Part shown: positions 25,022 to 33,599 of the stretch, piece after piece
Numbering within the stretch: the stretch's first letter is position 1
How the letters are laid out: each line of letters begins with the position of its first letter
Origin: Oscillospiraceae bacterium
GTDB lineage: Bacteria; Bacillota; Clostridia; Oscillospirales; Oscillospiraceae
DNA length: 36,393 bases
Assembly: GCA_022801715.1 (NCBI GenBank)
Contig: JAAWSV010000025.1
Location: 1 to 36,393, forward strand
Direction of reading: 5' to 3'
Notes under the pieces: model-generated
What the model saw: the letters and a program-made list of their open reading frames with translations, nothing else
The model's database searches: none
What the model was told of the DNA's origin: nothing
Position numbers and translations under genes: made by a program

Positions 25022-25680
25022 ATGCTGAGCGGCGGCGCAGTATCCTAGTCAGACCTGCCGGTTCTGAAGAAGGGCCTAAAAATCCTTTTAAGGGCATAGC
25101 TGTGAAACCCTTGGTGCCTGCTTCTTACGCCCAGTTTGGGGTGGGTGCTGAGTGGAAAGCGCGGATCCCCGCGCTTGCGGGTGTAGGGCGTTCCCCAATG
25201 GCATGGGGAGGACGACCCTGCCCCCGTGGAGACCTGAACTTGTGCACAGGCGTACTCCCTTGTTGGTAACTTCGACCTGTGTACGACTCAGGCTGGAACC
25301 CGCGTTGCGGTGCTACCCGGCCATAGAGCCGTGAACGCTGTGCGCGGAGTAGCCTGCCTTGCGTGAAATGGCACGGATAGGAGCGTTGAGGCGCATGGTC
25401 CCCGGCCAGGGACAGTGCGTATAGCTCCTTGAAAGTCTTTTTGCAAAAGAGGCTAGGAAACGGTAAGACTGTGGTGGAAAACACCTAGGCTGTCATGTCC
25501 TTGGGCAGATGGGGGATTGCAGTGCGGACTCAGTGGCAATCGGGTCCCGCGGCCGGCAACGCCGCGGCTGGGCGCTGAAAGGGAAACCACCTGATCGGCA
25601 ACGAGAGGCGCGCCCCGGGGAAATCCTACCCGTACCTTAAGCCGTAAGATTTACTCCATCTGCTGCCGCCGCCTTAGCTT
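25022..25680 (+). ncRNA. ole: OLE RNA (Ornate, Large, Extremophilic)
   Basis: About 650 nt without a plausible gene but rich in structure, fired by its own promoter and directly upstream of a small membrane protein and dxs. Visible stems include AAGCGCGG/CCGCGCTT (25157-25176), TCCCCA/TGGGGA (25192-25209) and GCCGCGG-type pairs near 25547-25570. Long purine-rich loops such as GGAAACGGTAAGAC (about 25453) and GAAAACACCTAGG (about 25476) look like the conserved single-stranded parts of a large RNA. Known OLE RNAs are about 600 nt and lie immediately before oapA and dxs; they assemble with OapA at the membrane and are linked to cold, alcohol and Mg2+ stress. Assignment rests on size, promoter, structure and synteny. 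Exact ends are estimates. Confidence 0.85.
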
Positions 25681-25688
25681 TTTTACAA

Positions 25689-25718
25689 CCGGCTTGCCCA
25701 ACTGGGAAAGCCGGATTT
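25689..25718 (+). terminator. Hairpin at the 3' side of OLE RNA
   Basis: CCGGCTT (25689-25695) pairs with AAGCCGG (25708-25714), followed by ATTTATTT. It could be a leaky terminator that sets the OLE 3' end while letting some polymerase enter the operon, or a processing site. Confidence 0.5.
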
Positions 25719-25802
25719 ATTTAGAGCCATATCGCTGTCCCAAGCAGAGATGTGGAAAAAAGTCGTACCCTTTGACCATAATTGAGAGGAGTATTCACCA
25801 CC

Positions 25803-26387
25803 TTGGACACACAGGACGACATTCGAAAACCCAAGACCAGGGCCGAGCATAAGCCGGCCAAAAAGCCCAGCTGGCTCAGCTGGCCCATTCGCGTCTTTTT
25901 TATCTCCATCTGCCTCTCCGCCGCGCTGAGTGTAATCTCCAGCGAGCTCCTCAGCGCCGCCTCCTTAGCCGCCTCCTTTGCCATTTTGGCGGGGTTTATC
26001 GGCTTGGGTATTCTGTTTGATATCATCGGCGTAGCGGTTACCGCCGCCGACGAGAAGCCCTTCCACTCTATGGCCTCCCACCGGGAGCCGGGAGCAAAGG
26101 AGGCCCTGCGGCTGATCCGGGGGGCCGACAAGGTCAGCAGCTTCTGCAACGACGTGGTGGGCGATATCTGCGGCATCGTCAGCGGTACCACCGCGGCGGT
26201 GATCGTTGTGGAGCTCCAGCGCCATCTCTCCGTACAGGGGGTGCTGCTGTCCTTGGCGGTGACGGCTCTGGTCTCCGGTCTCACCATCGGCGGCAAGGCC
26301 TTGGGCAAGACCTTCGCCATGAGCTGCAGCACGAAGGTGGTCTATGCTGTGGGCCGTGTGATCCATGTGTTCCATCGAGAAAAGTAA
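25803..26387 (+). CDS. oapA: OLE-associated membrane protein OapA
   Basis: 194 residues. A basic, hydrophilic N-terminus (DIRKPKTRAEHKPAKKP) suits RNA contact. About four membrane segments follow: roughly residues 30-50, 52-75, 125-147 and 152-175. A cytosolic-type stretch between the pairs holds conserved-looking polar residues (ASHREPGAKEALRLIRGADK and FCNDVVGDICG). Size, topology and position between the structured RNA and dxs match OapA, which binds OLE RNA with high affinity in Bacillus halodurans. The pattern also resembles DUF21/CNNM-type membrane domains (inference). A TTG start at 25803 follows AGAGGAG by 11 bases; an upstream TTG at 25782 overlaps that site and is less likely. Confidence 0.83.
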   Translation: MDTQDDIRKPKTRAEHKPAKKPSWLSWPIRVFFISICLSAALSVISSELLSAASLAASFAILAGFIGLGILFDIIGVAVTAADEKPFHSMASHREPGAKEALRLIRGADKVSSFCNDVVGDICGIVSGTTAAVIVVELQRHLSVQGVLLSLAVTALVSGLTIGGKALGKTFAMSCSTKVVYAVGRVIHVFHREK

Positions 26388-26401
26388 GGGAGAAAACACC
26401 G

Positions 26402-28258
26402 GTGCTTGAACGAATCCACTCCCCAGCGGATCTGCGCAGCTGCTCCCGGAGGGAGTTAGACGCCCTCTGCGGTGAGCTGCGCACTTTTTTACTCCAGACT
26501 GTCTCCAAGACCGGGGGACACTTGGCCTCCAATTTAGGGGCGGTGGAGCTGACAGTGGCCATCCACAGGGTGTTTGACACCGGGCGGGACCGCTTGGTCT
26601 TTGATGTGGGCCACCAGTGCTATGTCCACAAAATTCTCACCGGCCGTGCTGAGCTGATGCACACCCTGCGCCAGTTCGGCGGCGTGGCCGGTTTCCCCAA
26701 GCCCATGGAGAGCGACCACGATGCCTTCATCGCCGGCCACGCCTCCAACTCCGTCTCGGTGGCGTTAGGGATGGCAAGGGCAAGGACTTTACAGCAGAAA
26801 GATTACAGCGTGCTGGCCCTTCTGGGGGATGGAGCACTCACCGGCGGGCTGGCCTATGAGGGACTCAATGACGCGGGGGACTCCCATGAGCCGTTAATTG
26901 TGATTTTGAACGATAACGGCATGTCCATCAACCCCAATGTGGGGGGTATCTCCAGCCATTTGGCCTCCATCCGCACACGCAAGAGCTACTATACCTTTAA
27001 AAAGAACTATCGCCGCCTGATGGCCCACCTGCCCGGCGGACAGGGACTGTACCGCTTTAACCATAGGATCAAGACCGCTCTGAAGAAGATGTTCTGGCCC
27101 TGTACCATGTTCGAGGACATGGGCTTTACCTACTTGGGCCCGGTGGACGGGCACAGCATTGAGCGGCTGTGTACCACCTTGGAGTGGGCCAAGGAGCTGA
27201 ACAGCCCGGTGCTGGTCCATGTAAAGACCCAGAAGGGACGGGGCTATCCTCCGGCGGAGAGCAATCCCAACCGCTACCACGGGGTGGGGCCTTTTGATAT
27301 AGAGACAGGTGTCTCCGGGGAGAAGAAGGCGGACTTCTCCGCCGTGTTTGGCCAGACCTTGGAGGAGATCGCTGCCGGAGACAGCCGAATCTGCGCTGTC
27401 ACTGCGGCCATGGGAGAGGGGACCGGACTGGAGAACTTCTCCCGGTACTACCCGCATCGGTTTTTCGATGTTGGCATTGCCGAGGGGCACGCGGTGGCCA
27501 TGGCCGGCGGCATGGCCAAGCAGGGGCTGGTGCCGGTATTCGCGGTGTACTCCTCCTTTTTGCAGCGGGGCTATGACCAGCTGATCCACGATGTGGCCCT
27601 GCAAAATCTCCATGCTGTCTTTGGTGTGGACCGCTCCGGACTGGTGGGAGCTGACGGGGCCACCCACCACGGCTTGGCTGACGCAGCCTACCTGAGTGCC
27701 ATTCCCAATATGACACTCTACTCCCCCGCCAGCTTCCAAGAGCTTCGGGATATGCTCCGCCACGCTGTCTTAGAGGAGACAGGGCCTGTGGCTCTGCGCT
27801 ATCCCCGGGGGGGCGAGGGCCGGTATACCGCCGGCTGGAACGGTACCGCTGCTGTCCGCCTGCGGGAGGGAACAGATGTGACCCTTGCGGCCTACGGCAC
27901 CATGGTAAATGAGGTCCTCCAAGCCGCCGATGTACTCTCCGAGCGCGGGGTGCAGGCGGAGGTGATTAAGCTCAACTGTATTGCCCCTTTGGAGCCGGAG
28001 CTGGTGCTGCACAGTATAGAGAAAACCGGCGTCTTGGTGGTGGCGGAGGAGTGCTTCCACACCGGCAGCGTGGGCCAGCGGCTGTGCGAGGCCGTGCTGG
28101 CGCGGGGGATTGTCCTCCGGGGTCTGCGGCTCCTCAGCTGCGGTGACCGCTTCGTATACCAAGGCAGTGTGTCCCAGCTGCGGGAGAGCGTGGGCATCAA
28201 CGCCAAGGGGATTGTACAGGCAGTTTGTGAGGTGTGCCATGGCAAAGACGCGACTTGA
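26402..28258 (+). CDS. dxs: 1-deoxy-D-xylulose-5-phosphate synthase
   Basis: 618 residues from a GTG start with a GGGAGA site 14 bases after oapA. Condenses pyruvate and glyceraldehyde 3-phosphate with thiamine diphosphate, opening the MEP isoprenoid pathway. Seen: VFDVGHQCYVHKILTGR (substrate His), GDGALTGGLAYEGLNDAG with the ThDP/Mg2+ motif (about residue 142), LIVILNDNGMSIN, then in the second domain FFDVGIAEGHAVAMAGG with the catalytic Glu and DGATHHGLADAAYLS. The C-terminal transketolase-type domain is complete. The last 20 bases overlap the tlyA start. Its position behind ole-oapA is the standard one. Confidence 0.96.
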   Translation: MLERIHSPADLRSCSRRELDALCGELRTFLLQTVSKTGGHLASNLGAVELTVAIHRVFDTGRDRLVFDVGHQCYVHKILTGRAELMHTLRQFGGVAGFPKPMESDHDAFIAGHASNSVSVALGMARARTLQQKDYSVLALLGDGALTGGLAYEGLNDAGDSHEPLIVILNDNGMSINPNVGGISSHLASIRTRKSYYTFKKNYRRLMAHLPGGQGLYRFNHRIKTALKKMFWPCTMFEDMGFTYLGPVDGHSIERLCTTLEWAKELNSPVLVHVKTQKGRGYPPAESNPNRYHGVGPFDIETGVSGEKKADFSAVFGQTLEEIAAGDSRICAVTAAMGEGTGLENFSRYYPHRFFDVGIAEGHAVAMAGGMAKQGLVPVFAVYSSFLQRGYDQLIHDVALQNLHAVFGVDRSGLVGADGATHHGLADAAYLSAIPNMTLYSPASFQELRDMLRHAVLEETGPVALRYPRGGEGRYTAGWNGTAAVRLREGTDVTLAAYGTMVNEVLQAADVLSERGVQAEVIKLNCIAPLEPELVLHSIEKTGVLVVAEECFHTGSVGQRLCEAVLARGIVLRGLRLLSCGDRFVYQGSVSQLRESVGINAKGIVQAVCEVCHGKDAT

Positions 28259-29051
28259 TGTACTGTTGGTGGAGCGAGGGCTTCAGGAAAGCCGGCAGAA
28301 GGCCCAAGCCACCATTATGAGCGGCTTGGTGTTCGTAAACGGACAGCGTGTGGATAAGCCGGGAACCCCGGTGGCGGCGGAGGCCACGGTGGAGGTCCGG
28401 GGCAGCGCCCTGCGCTATGTCAGCCGGGGGGGATTGAAGCTGGAGAAAGCCATGGCCCTCTGGCCCATTGATCTGACGGAGGCGGTCTGCATGGATGTAG
28501 GGGCCTCCACCGGCGGTTTTACAGACTGTATGCTGCAAAATGGCGCCTCCAAGGTCTACGCTGTGGATGTGGGGTACGGTCAGTTGGCTTGGAAGCTCCG
28601 CAGCGACCCTCAGGTGGTTTGCTTGGAGCGGACCAATGCCCGCTACCTCAGCCATGAGCTGATTCCAGAGGCACCGGACTTTGCCTCTATCGATGTGAGT
28701 TTTATCTCCCTCAAGCTTATCCTGCCCGCGGTAGCCTCTGTCCTCCGGGAGGGGGGACATGTGGTGTGCCTGATTAAGCCCCAGTTTGAGGCCGGGAAGG
28801 ATAAAGTGGGAAAAAAGGGCGTGGTCCGGGAGGCATCCATCCATTTGGAGGTGCTGGAGCACTTCCTTGATTATGCAAAGGAAAATAACTTTACAGTGCT
28901 TGATATCACTTACTCTCCCATTCGAGGGCCTGAGGGGAACATAGAGTATTTGGGCTATCTCGGCTTGGGGACAGGCGAGGAGCATGTCCCTGAGCTGTAC
29001 GCTCTGGTGGAGGAGTCCCACAGCGCGCTGAAGGAGGGTCAGACGGGATGA
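28239..29051 (+). CDS. tlyA: TlyA-type rRNA 2'-O-methyltransferase
   Basis: 270 residues. An N-terminal S4 RNA-binding domain (KTRLDVLLVERGLQESRQKA to VNGQRVDKPGT) is joined to an FtsJ-like methyltransferase with the SAM motif MDVGASTGGFTDCML and AVDVGYGQLAWKLR. Family members methylate ribose in 16S and 23S rRNA; the old name hemolysin A is misleading. The frame is open further upstream inside dxs, but MAKTRLDVLL at 28239 fits the family and overlaps dxs by 20 bases. ATGA overlap with nadK. Confidence 0.93.
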   Translation: MAKTRLDVLLVERGLQESRQKAQATIMSGLVFVNGQRVDKPGTPVAAEATVEVRGSALRYVSRGGLKLEKAMALWPIDLTEAVCMDVGASTGGFTDCMLQNGASKVYAVDVGYGQLAWKLRSDPQVVCLERTNARYLSHELIPEAPDFASIDVSFISLKLILPAVASVLREGGHVVCLIKPQFEAGKDKVGKKGVVREASIHLEVLEHFLDYAKENNFTVLDITYSPIRGPEGNIEYLGYLGLGTGEEHVPELYALVEESHSALKEGQTG

Positions 29052-29917
29052 AGAAGGTCATACTGTGCCCCAATCCCTACCGGGATACAGGGCTGGCGGC
29101 AGCGAGGGAGGCCGCGGAGATCCTCAATGCCGCGGGGATTCGCACGGTGTTCTGTCTGCCCTTCCGCATGGAGGGCGGGGAGTGCCCTGTGCCCACCCGG
29201 CCGCTGCACCAAGAGCTGCGCAACAGCAGCATGATCATTACCTTTGGCGGAGACGGGACCATTCTCCACTTGGCCAAAACCGCGGCCATGCGGGGGCTCC
29301 CCATGCTGGGGGTAAATATGGGGAGCTTGGGCTTCATGTCGGAGCTGGAGCGCAATGAGATGCACCTTCTCAAGAATCTGGCCGCCGGCCAGTTTCAGCG
29401 GGAGCGGCGGATGATGCTGGACGTGTCCGTATTTCGGGAGGGCCGGCGGGTCTACGACAACTGCGGCCTCAACGACGCGGTGGTGACCAAGGGCGCCGTG
29501 GCCCGGATTATCCGTCTGGACGTGATGGTGGGAATGGCGGCCTTGGGTGTTATCGAGGGGGACGGTGTGGTGGTGGCCACGCCTACCGGTTCCACCGGCT
29601 ACTCCCTCTCTGCCGGAGGGCCCATCGTGGAGCCTACGGCCAGAAATTTTGTGGTCAGCCCCATCTGCGCCCACTCGATTCAGTCCAACTCCTATGTGAT
29701 GTCCGCCACCAGCACCATCTCGGTGCGGCCCCGGGACGTGGGGCGCAAGCCGGTGTTTCTGTCGGTGGACGGGGGACGGGCCTTCTCCCTCCGCGCGGGG
29801 GACGAGGTTGTGATCAAAAACTCCCGCTATGAGACGGAGCTGATCCGCCTATCTGACAAGAGTATCTACGAGATTCTGCGAACCAAGATGACGGGGGTGC
29901 TGCCCTATGAAAAATGA
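29048..29917 (+). CDS. nadK: NAD kinase
   Basis: 289 residues. Phosphorylates NAD to NADP. The GGDGT motif (about residue 66, IITFGGDGTILHLA) binds ATP/NAD, and the glycine-rich VVATPTGSTGYSLSAGGPI plus CGLNDAVVTKG complete the site. GVNMGSLGFMSELE is a further family marker. It overlaps tlyA by four bases and argR by eleven, so translation is coupled. NADPH demand of the MEP pathway and biosynthesis is a plausible reason for clustering with dxs, though this is inference. Confidence 0.94.
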   Translation: MKKVILCPNPYRDTGLAAAREAAEILNAAGIRTVFCLPFRMEGGECPVPTRPLHQELRNSSMIITFGGDGTILHLAKTAAMRGLPMLGVNMGSLGFMSELERNEMHLLKNLAAGQFQRERRMMLDVSVFREGRRVYDNCGLNDAVVTKGAVARIIRLDVMVGMAALGVIEGDGVVVATPTGSTGYSLSAGGPIVEPTARNFVVSPICAHSIQSNSYVMSATSTISVRPRDVGRKPVFLSVDGGRAFSLRAGDEVVIKNSRYETELIRLSDKSIYEILRTKMTGVLPYEK

Positions 29918-30386
29918 ACGACAGGGAAAAATCCTCTCGATCATCGCCCGGGAGGATATCGACACACAGGAGCTGCTGATGGAGCGATTGCAGCGGGAGG
30001 GGATCTCCTGCACCCAAGCTACCATTTCCCGGGACATTAAGCAGCTGCACCTGATCAAAGAGCCGGTTGGCCGGGGGCGCTACCGCTACGCCGTGTCTGT
30101 CCGGCAGAGCGGGCTGAATGTAGCGGACAAGCTGCGCACTATCTTCCGCGAGAGCGTCCTCAGCATCGACTGTGCCCAGAACATAGTGGTGGTTAAGACG
30201 CTTCTGGGGCTGGCCAACGGCGCCGCCGCAGCACTTGACAGTATGGAACTGCCCTATCTGGTGGGCACGCTGGCCGGAGAGGACACCGTGCTCCTGGTGA
30301 TGCGGGACAGCCGGTCTGCCGATGGGTTCTGTGCGGAGATTGGGGAGATGCTCCCCCTCTCCGGCGGAGATCAGAAGAAGGAGTGA
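29907..30386 (+). CDS. argR: Arginine repressor ArgR (AhrC)
   Basis: 159 residues. The N-terminal winged helix reads KILSIIAREDIDTQELLMER and TQATISRDIKQLHLIK (recognition helix SRDIKxL). The C-terminal domain contains VVVKTLLGLANGAAAALDSM, where the ANGAAAALD segment binds arginine and forms the hexamer. Controls arginine synthesis and breakdown genes. Overlaps nadK by 11 bases and is followed by recN after 4 bases. No ARG box was recognised in the window. argR-recN is a common Firmicutes pair. Confidence 0.94.
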   Translation: MKNERQGKILSIIAREDIDTQELLMERLQREGISCTQATISRDIKQLHLIKEPVGRGRYRYAVSVRQSGLNVADKLRTIFRESVLSIDCAQNIVVVKTLLGLANGAAAALDSMELPYLVGTLAGEDTVLLVMRDSRSADGFCAEIGEMLPLSGGDQKKE

Positions 30387-30390
30387 AGCT

Positions 30391-32076
30391 ATGCTGGAGC
30401 TGCTGCACATTGAGAATATCGCGGTGATCGAGGAGACCGAGATTGCTTTCCACCCCGGCTTCAACGTCCTCACCGGTGAGACTGGCGCGGGTAAGTCCAT
30501 TGTGATTGACGCCATGGGTGCGGTGCTGGGCCAGCGGACCCCTCGGGATCTGATCCGTACCGGGGCCGGCAAGGCCTTTGTCAGTGCCCTGTTCTCCGGC
30601 GTGCCGGAGGACCTGACGGTGCTGGAGGAGAGCGGTGTCAGCGCCGAGGGCGGGGAGCTGCTCCTGCAGCGGGAGATTTACGCCGATGGAAAGAACACCT
30701 GCCGGGCCAACGGACGGCCCATCACCGTGGCGCTGCTGCGCCAGATCGGCAACAGCCTTTTGAACATACACGGTCAGCACGATGGCCAGCTTCTCTTGGA
30801 CGAGGAGCGCCACTGCGCCTATTTGGACAGCTTCGGCGCCACGGGAGAGACTCTGCGGGCCTATCAGGCGGAGTACCGGACCATGGCGGAGATTCGAAAG
30901 AAGATCAAGTCCCTGGCCATGGATGAGGCGGAGCGGGAGCGCCGTGTGGACACCCTGCGCCACCAGATCGACGAGCTGGAGCGGGCGGAGCTGAAGGAGG
31001 GGGAGGAGGAAGCTCTGGCGGAGCGCCGGAACATCCTGCGCAACGGGGAGAAGTTCCTCTCCGCTGTCCAAGGGGCGGCCTACTGCCTCAATGGTTCCGA
31101 TGAGAGCATGGGAGCCGTGGCCCTTCTGCGGGAGGCGGAGAACGCCCTGCGGGCCGTCCGGGGGATGGGGGAGCAGTTCATGGAGCTGACCAGCCGCTTG
31201 GAGGCCGTGGAGAGCGAGGTCTACGACATCGGTGAGACCGTCCGGGATCTGCGGGAGAGCTACGACTTCTCCCCGGCGGAGCTGGACGCGGTGGAGAGCC
31301 GGTCGGATCAGCTCTACCGCTTGGAGAAGAAGTACGGTCCCACTGTGGTGGACATGCTGGCCTACTTGGACAAGTGCCGGCAGGAGCTGGACGGCATCGA
31401 GTACGCCGACGACACCATCGCCCGATTGGAGAAGGACCTGCGTAAACAGGAGAAGCGGACAAAGGAGGCGGCTAAGACCCTGACAGGGGCCAGAAAGTCC
31501 GCGGCGGAGGCCTTGGAGCGCCGTATTCAGGAGGAGCTTCGGCAGCTGAGTATGCCCAAGGTCCGCTTTGCCATCCAGTTTGGCGAGACGGAGCTGGGGG
31601 AGAACGGAGGGGACGAGGTTCGTTTCCTCATGTCCGCCAATGTGGGGGAGGCACTGAAGCCCATCCACAAGGTGGCCTCCGGCGGCGAGCTGGCCCGGAT
31701 CATGCTGGCACTGAAGAACGTGCTGGCGGAGAATGAGAGCATCGGTACCATGGTCTTTGACGAGGTGGACACCGGCGTGTCCGGCCGCGCCGCCCAGAAG
31801 GTGGCAGAGAAGCTGGCCCAAGTGTCCCGGCACAAGCAGGTGCTCTGTGTTACCCACCTGCCCCAGCTGGCCGCCATGGCCGACACCCACTTCTCCGTGG
31901 AGAAAGGGGAGCGGGAGGGCCGCACCCACACTGCCGTGGCGGAGCTGAACCGGGAGGGCCGCATGGACGAGCTGGCCCGCCTCACCGGCGGCGTGGAGGT
32001 AACGAAGGCCATGCGTCAGAGCGCGGAGGAGCTGATCGCGGCGGCGGAGGATTACAAGCGGAGCATGTTGACGTAG
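30391..32076 (+). CDS. recN: DNA repair ATPase RecN
   Basis: 561 residues, SMC-like. The Walker A GETGAGKS lies at residues 29-36 (LTGETGAGKSIVIDAMG). The long central part is coiled coil, rich in Glu, Arg, Leu and Ala repeats. The C-terminal head has VASGGELARIMLALKNVLA (signature) and MVFDEVDTGVSGRAAQKV (Walker B and D-loop), then VLCVTHLPQLAAMAD. Acts early in double-strand break repair. The start MLELLHIENIAVIEE at 30391 has a GAAGGAG site; the frame extends upstream inside argR but is not used. It ends the classical OLE-associated operon. Confidence 0.96.
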   Translation: MLELLHIENIAVIEETEIAFHPGFNVLTGETGAGKSIVIDAMGAVLGQRTPRDLIRTGAGKAFVSALFSGVPEDLTVLEESGVSAEGGELLLQREIYADGKNTCRANGRPITVALLRQIGNSLLNIHGQHDGQLLLDEERHCAYLDSFGATGETLRAYQAEYRTMAEIRKKIKSLAMDEAERERRVDTLRHQIDELERAELKEGEEEALAERRNILRNGEKFLSAVQGAAYCLNGSDESMGAVALLREAENALRAVRGMGEQFMELTSRLEAVESEVYDIGETVRDLRESYDFSPAELDAVESRSDQLYRLEKKYGPTVVDMLAYLDKCRQELDGIEYADDTIARLEKDLRKQEKRTKEAAKTLTGARKSAAEALERRIQEELRQLSMPKVRFAIQFGETELGENGGDEVRFLMSANVGEALKPIHKVASGGELARIMLALKNVLAENESIGTMVFDEVDTGVSGRAAQKVAEKLAQVSRHKQVLCVTHLPQLAAMADTHFSVEKGEREGRTHTAVAELNREGRMDELARLTGGVEVTKAMRQSAEELIAAAEDYKRSMLT

Positions 32077-32095
32077 GGTTTGGGAGAGGAGCGAT

Positions 32096-33055
32096 ATGGA
32101 GTATATCGAGAAAATCAGGGATGTGCTGCTGCGGCTCTACCCGGTGCGCAGGAATTTTGCCCAGAAGTCGGACTTCCGGGAGTGGCTTTTGCGGGAGCTG
32201 CGCCGGTCCGGTTGGAGAGCCTCCGAGGAGCGGTACGGCAGGACCAACGGCAGTATCAACGTGGTGGCCGGGGATCCGGACCGGGCGGCGGTGTTTCTCA
32301 CCGCCCACTACGACACCGCCTCCCGCATGGTTGTGCCGGACTTCGTCTCGCCCACCAATGTAGCCGCCCATGTGCTCTACCACGCCTTAGTGGCATTGGT
32401 ACTGATCGTATTGGCGCTGGCGGTGTCCTTCGCTGTGTCCTTTCCCCTGAACCAGCCGGGTCTGATGCTGCCGCTTTTTTTGATTCTGCTGGTGGGACTG
32501 CTGTTTTTTGCCGCTTTCGGACCGGCCAATTTGAGCAACGCCAACGGCAACACCTCCGGCGTACTGGCCCTGCTGGCCATTGCCAAGATTGTGCGTAGGC
32601 ATGACCGGGTGTGCATTGTGTTCTTTGACAACAACGCCCGCAATCTATTGGGAGCCGGAGCATTCAAAAAGGCCCACCCCGATGCCGCTCAAAGCTGTCT
32701 CTTCCTCAACTTCGACTGCGTGGGAGACGGGGATCACCTGCTGCTGATGCCAAGCCGCCCCTGCCGGTGGGATGAGAAGCTGCTCTCGGCGCTGGAGGAG
32801 GGCTTTCAGAACACAGAGGCGATACAGGCGCACCTTTTGACCAAGGGGCTTAACTACTACCCCTCGGACCACCGGAAGTTCAAATTCCACGTAGCTACCG
32901 CGGCCTGCCGGTATGCAGGCGGTTTAGGGTACTACATCCCCCATTTGCGGACAAAAAAGGATACCATATTGAAAACAGAGAACATCGACTGTATCGCAGA
33001 GAGCATCGCCCGGTTTCTGCCACTGTATTTAGAGAGCGGTGGGGCAGAGGCGTAA
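32096..33055 (+). CDS. M28-peptidase-like membrane protein with altered catalytic residues
   Basis: 319 residues; the first M28-like block is followed by two membrane helices (about 96-118 and 122-140). Clostridial M28 relatives share this layout and the FGPANxxNANxNTSG segment. Kept ligand candidates are TAHYDT (His71, Asp73), NFDCVG (Asp207) and SDH (Asp258, His259). Three important positions differ: the bridging Asp of the NDNxSG motif is Gly151, and the catalytic Glu-Glu pair of EExGLxGS is Asn179-Asn180 (FFDNNARNLLGAG). It is likely inactive as a peptidase, perhaps a binding or regulatory protein. The start at 32096 follows GGAGAGGAG, 19 bases after recN, so it may belong to the same transcript. 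Confidence 0.75.
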   Translation: MEYIEKIRDVLLRLYPVRRNFAQKSDFREWLLRELRRSGWRASEERYGRTNGSINVVAGDPDRAAVFLTAHYDTASRMVVPDFVSPTNVAAHVLYHALVALVLIVLALAVSFAVSFPLNQPGLMLPLFLILLVGLLFFAAFGPANLSNANGNTSGVLALLAIAKIVRRHDRVCIVFFDNNARNLLGAGAFKKAHPDAAQSCLFLNFDCVGDGDHLLLMPSRPCRWDEKLLSALEEGFQNTEAIQAHLLTKGLNYYPSDHRKFKFHVATAACRYAGGLGYYIPHLRTKKDTILKTENIDCIAESIARFLPLYLESGGAEA

Positions 33056-33146
33056 CATAATAGCGAAAGAGCTCAGAATGACAGATACGATATCCATGCC
33101 GGCGGCGCACAGACTGTGCCGAGTAGAATAGAGAGGAGAGGATTAC

Positions 33147-33599
33147 ATGAGATTAGCGGAGGCACTGCAGCTGCGCAGCGACTTGCAGAAGCGGATCTAC
33201 CAGCTTCAGGAGCGTCTGAACCAGAATGCCACCGTCCAAGAGGGGGAGAAGCCCGCCGAGGACCCGGTGGCCCTGCTTCATGAACTGGACGGCTGCATCG
33301 CTCAACTGGAGGAGCTGATGGAGCGGATCAACCGCACCAACAGCCAGACCGTTACTGCCGAGGGCACTTTAACGGCCCTGCTGGCGAAAAGGGACTGCCT
33401 GAAGATCAAGGTGGAGGCCTACCGGGAGTTCCTGCGTCAGGCCAGCGGCCTCAGCCGCCGGGCCACCCGGTCGGAGATTAAGATTTTAAGCACCATATCT
33501 GTACAGGACTACCAGAAGCAGGTGGATCAGATGTCCGCCCAGCTCCGCCAAGTGGACGGTGCCATCCAAGCGGCCAACTGGACCACAGAGCTGCTGTAA
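33147..33599 (+). CDS. DIP1984-family (septicolysin-like) protein
   Basis: 150 residues, almost all helical coiled coil. The N-terminus MRLAEALQLRSDLQKRI, the EDPVALLHELDGC segment with INRTNSQT, and RSEIKILSTISVQ at the rear are typical of the DIP1984 family. The family name septicolysin is historical and no toxin activity should be assumed. GAGAGGAGAGG ribosome site. Gene stands alone after a 91-base gap; a hairpin with T-run lies at 33825-33857. Confidence 0.85.
   Translation: MRLAEALQLRSDLQKRIYQLQERLNQNATVQEGEKPAEDPVALLHELDGCIAQLEELMERINRTNSQTVTAEGTLTALLAKRDCLKIKVEAYREFLRQASGLSRRATRSEIKILSTISVQDYQKQVDQMSAQLRQVDGAIQAANWTTELL

Noticed and set aside
24988-25484. Short open frames in both directions inside the OLE region
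   Set aside because: They lack ribosome sites and known motifs, and the region is better explained as a structured RNA.
25022-25680. RNase P RNA, tmRNA or group II intron in place of OLE
   Set aside because: The expected conserved cores were not seen (no GAGGAAAGTCC-type P RNA core, no tmRNA-like ends, no reverse transcriptase or intron domain V), while the gene order points to OLE.
30193-31929. 578-codon open frame opposite argR and recN
   Set aside because: The two genes on the plus strand are unmistakable; the minus frame is a codon-bias shadow.
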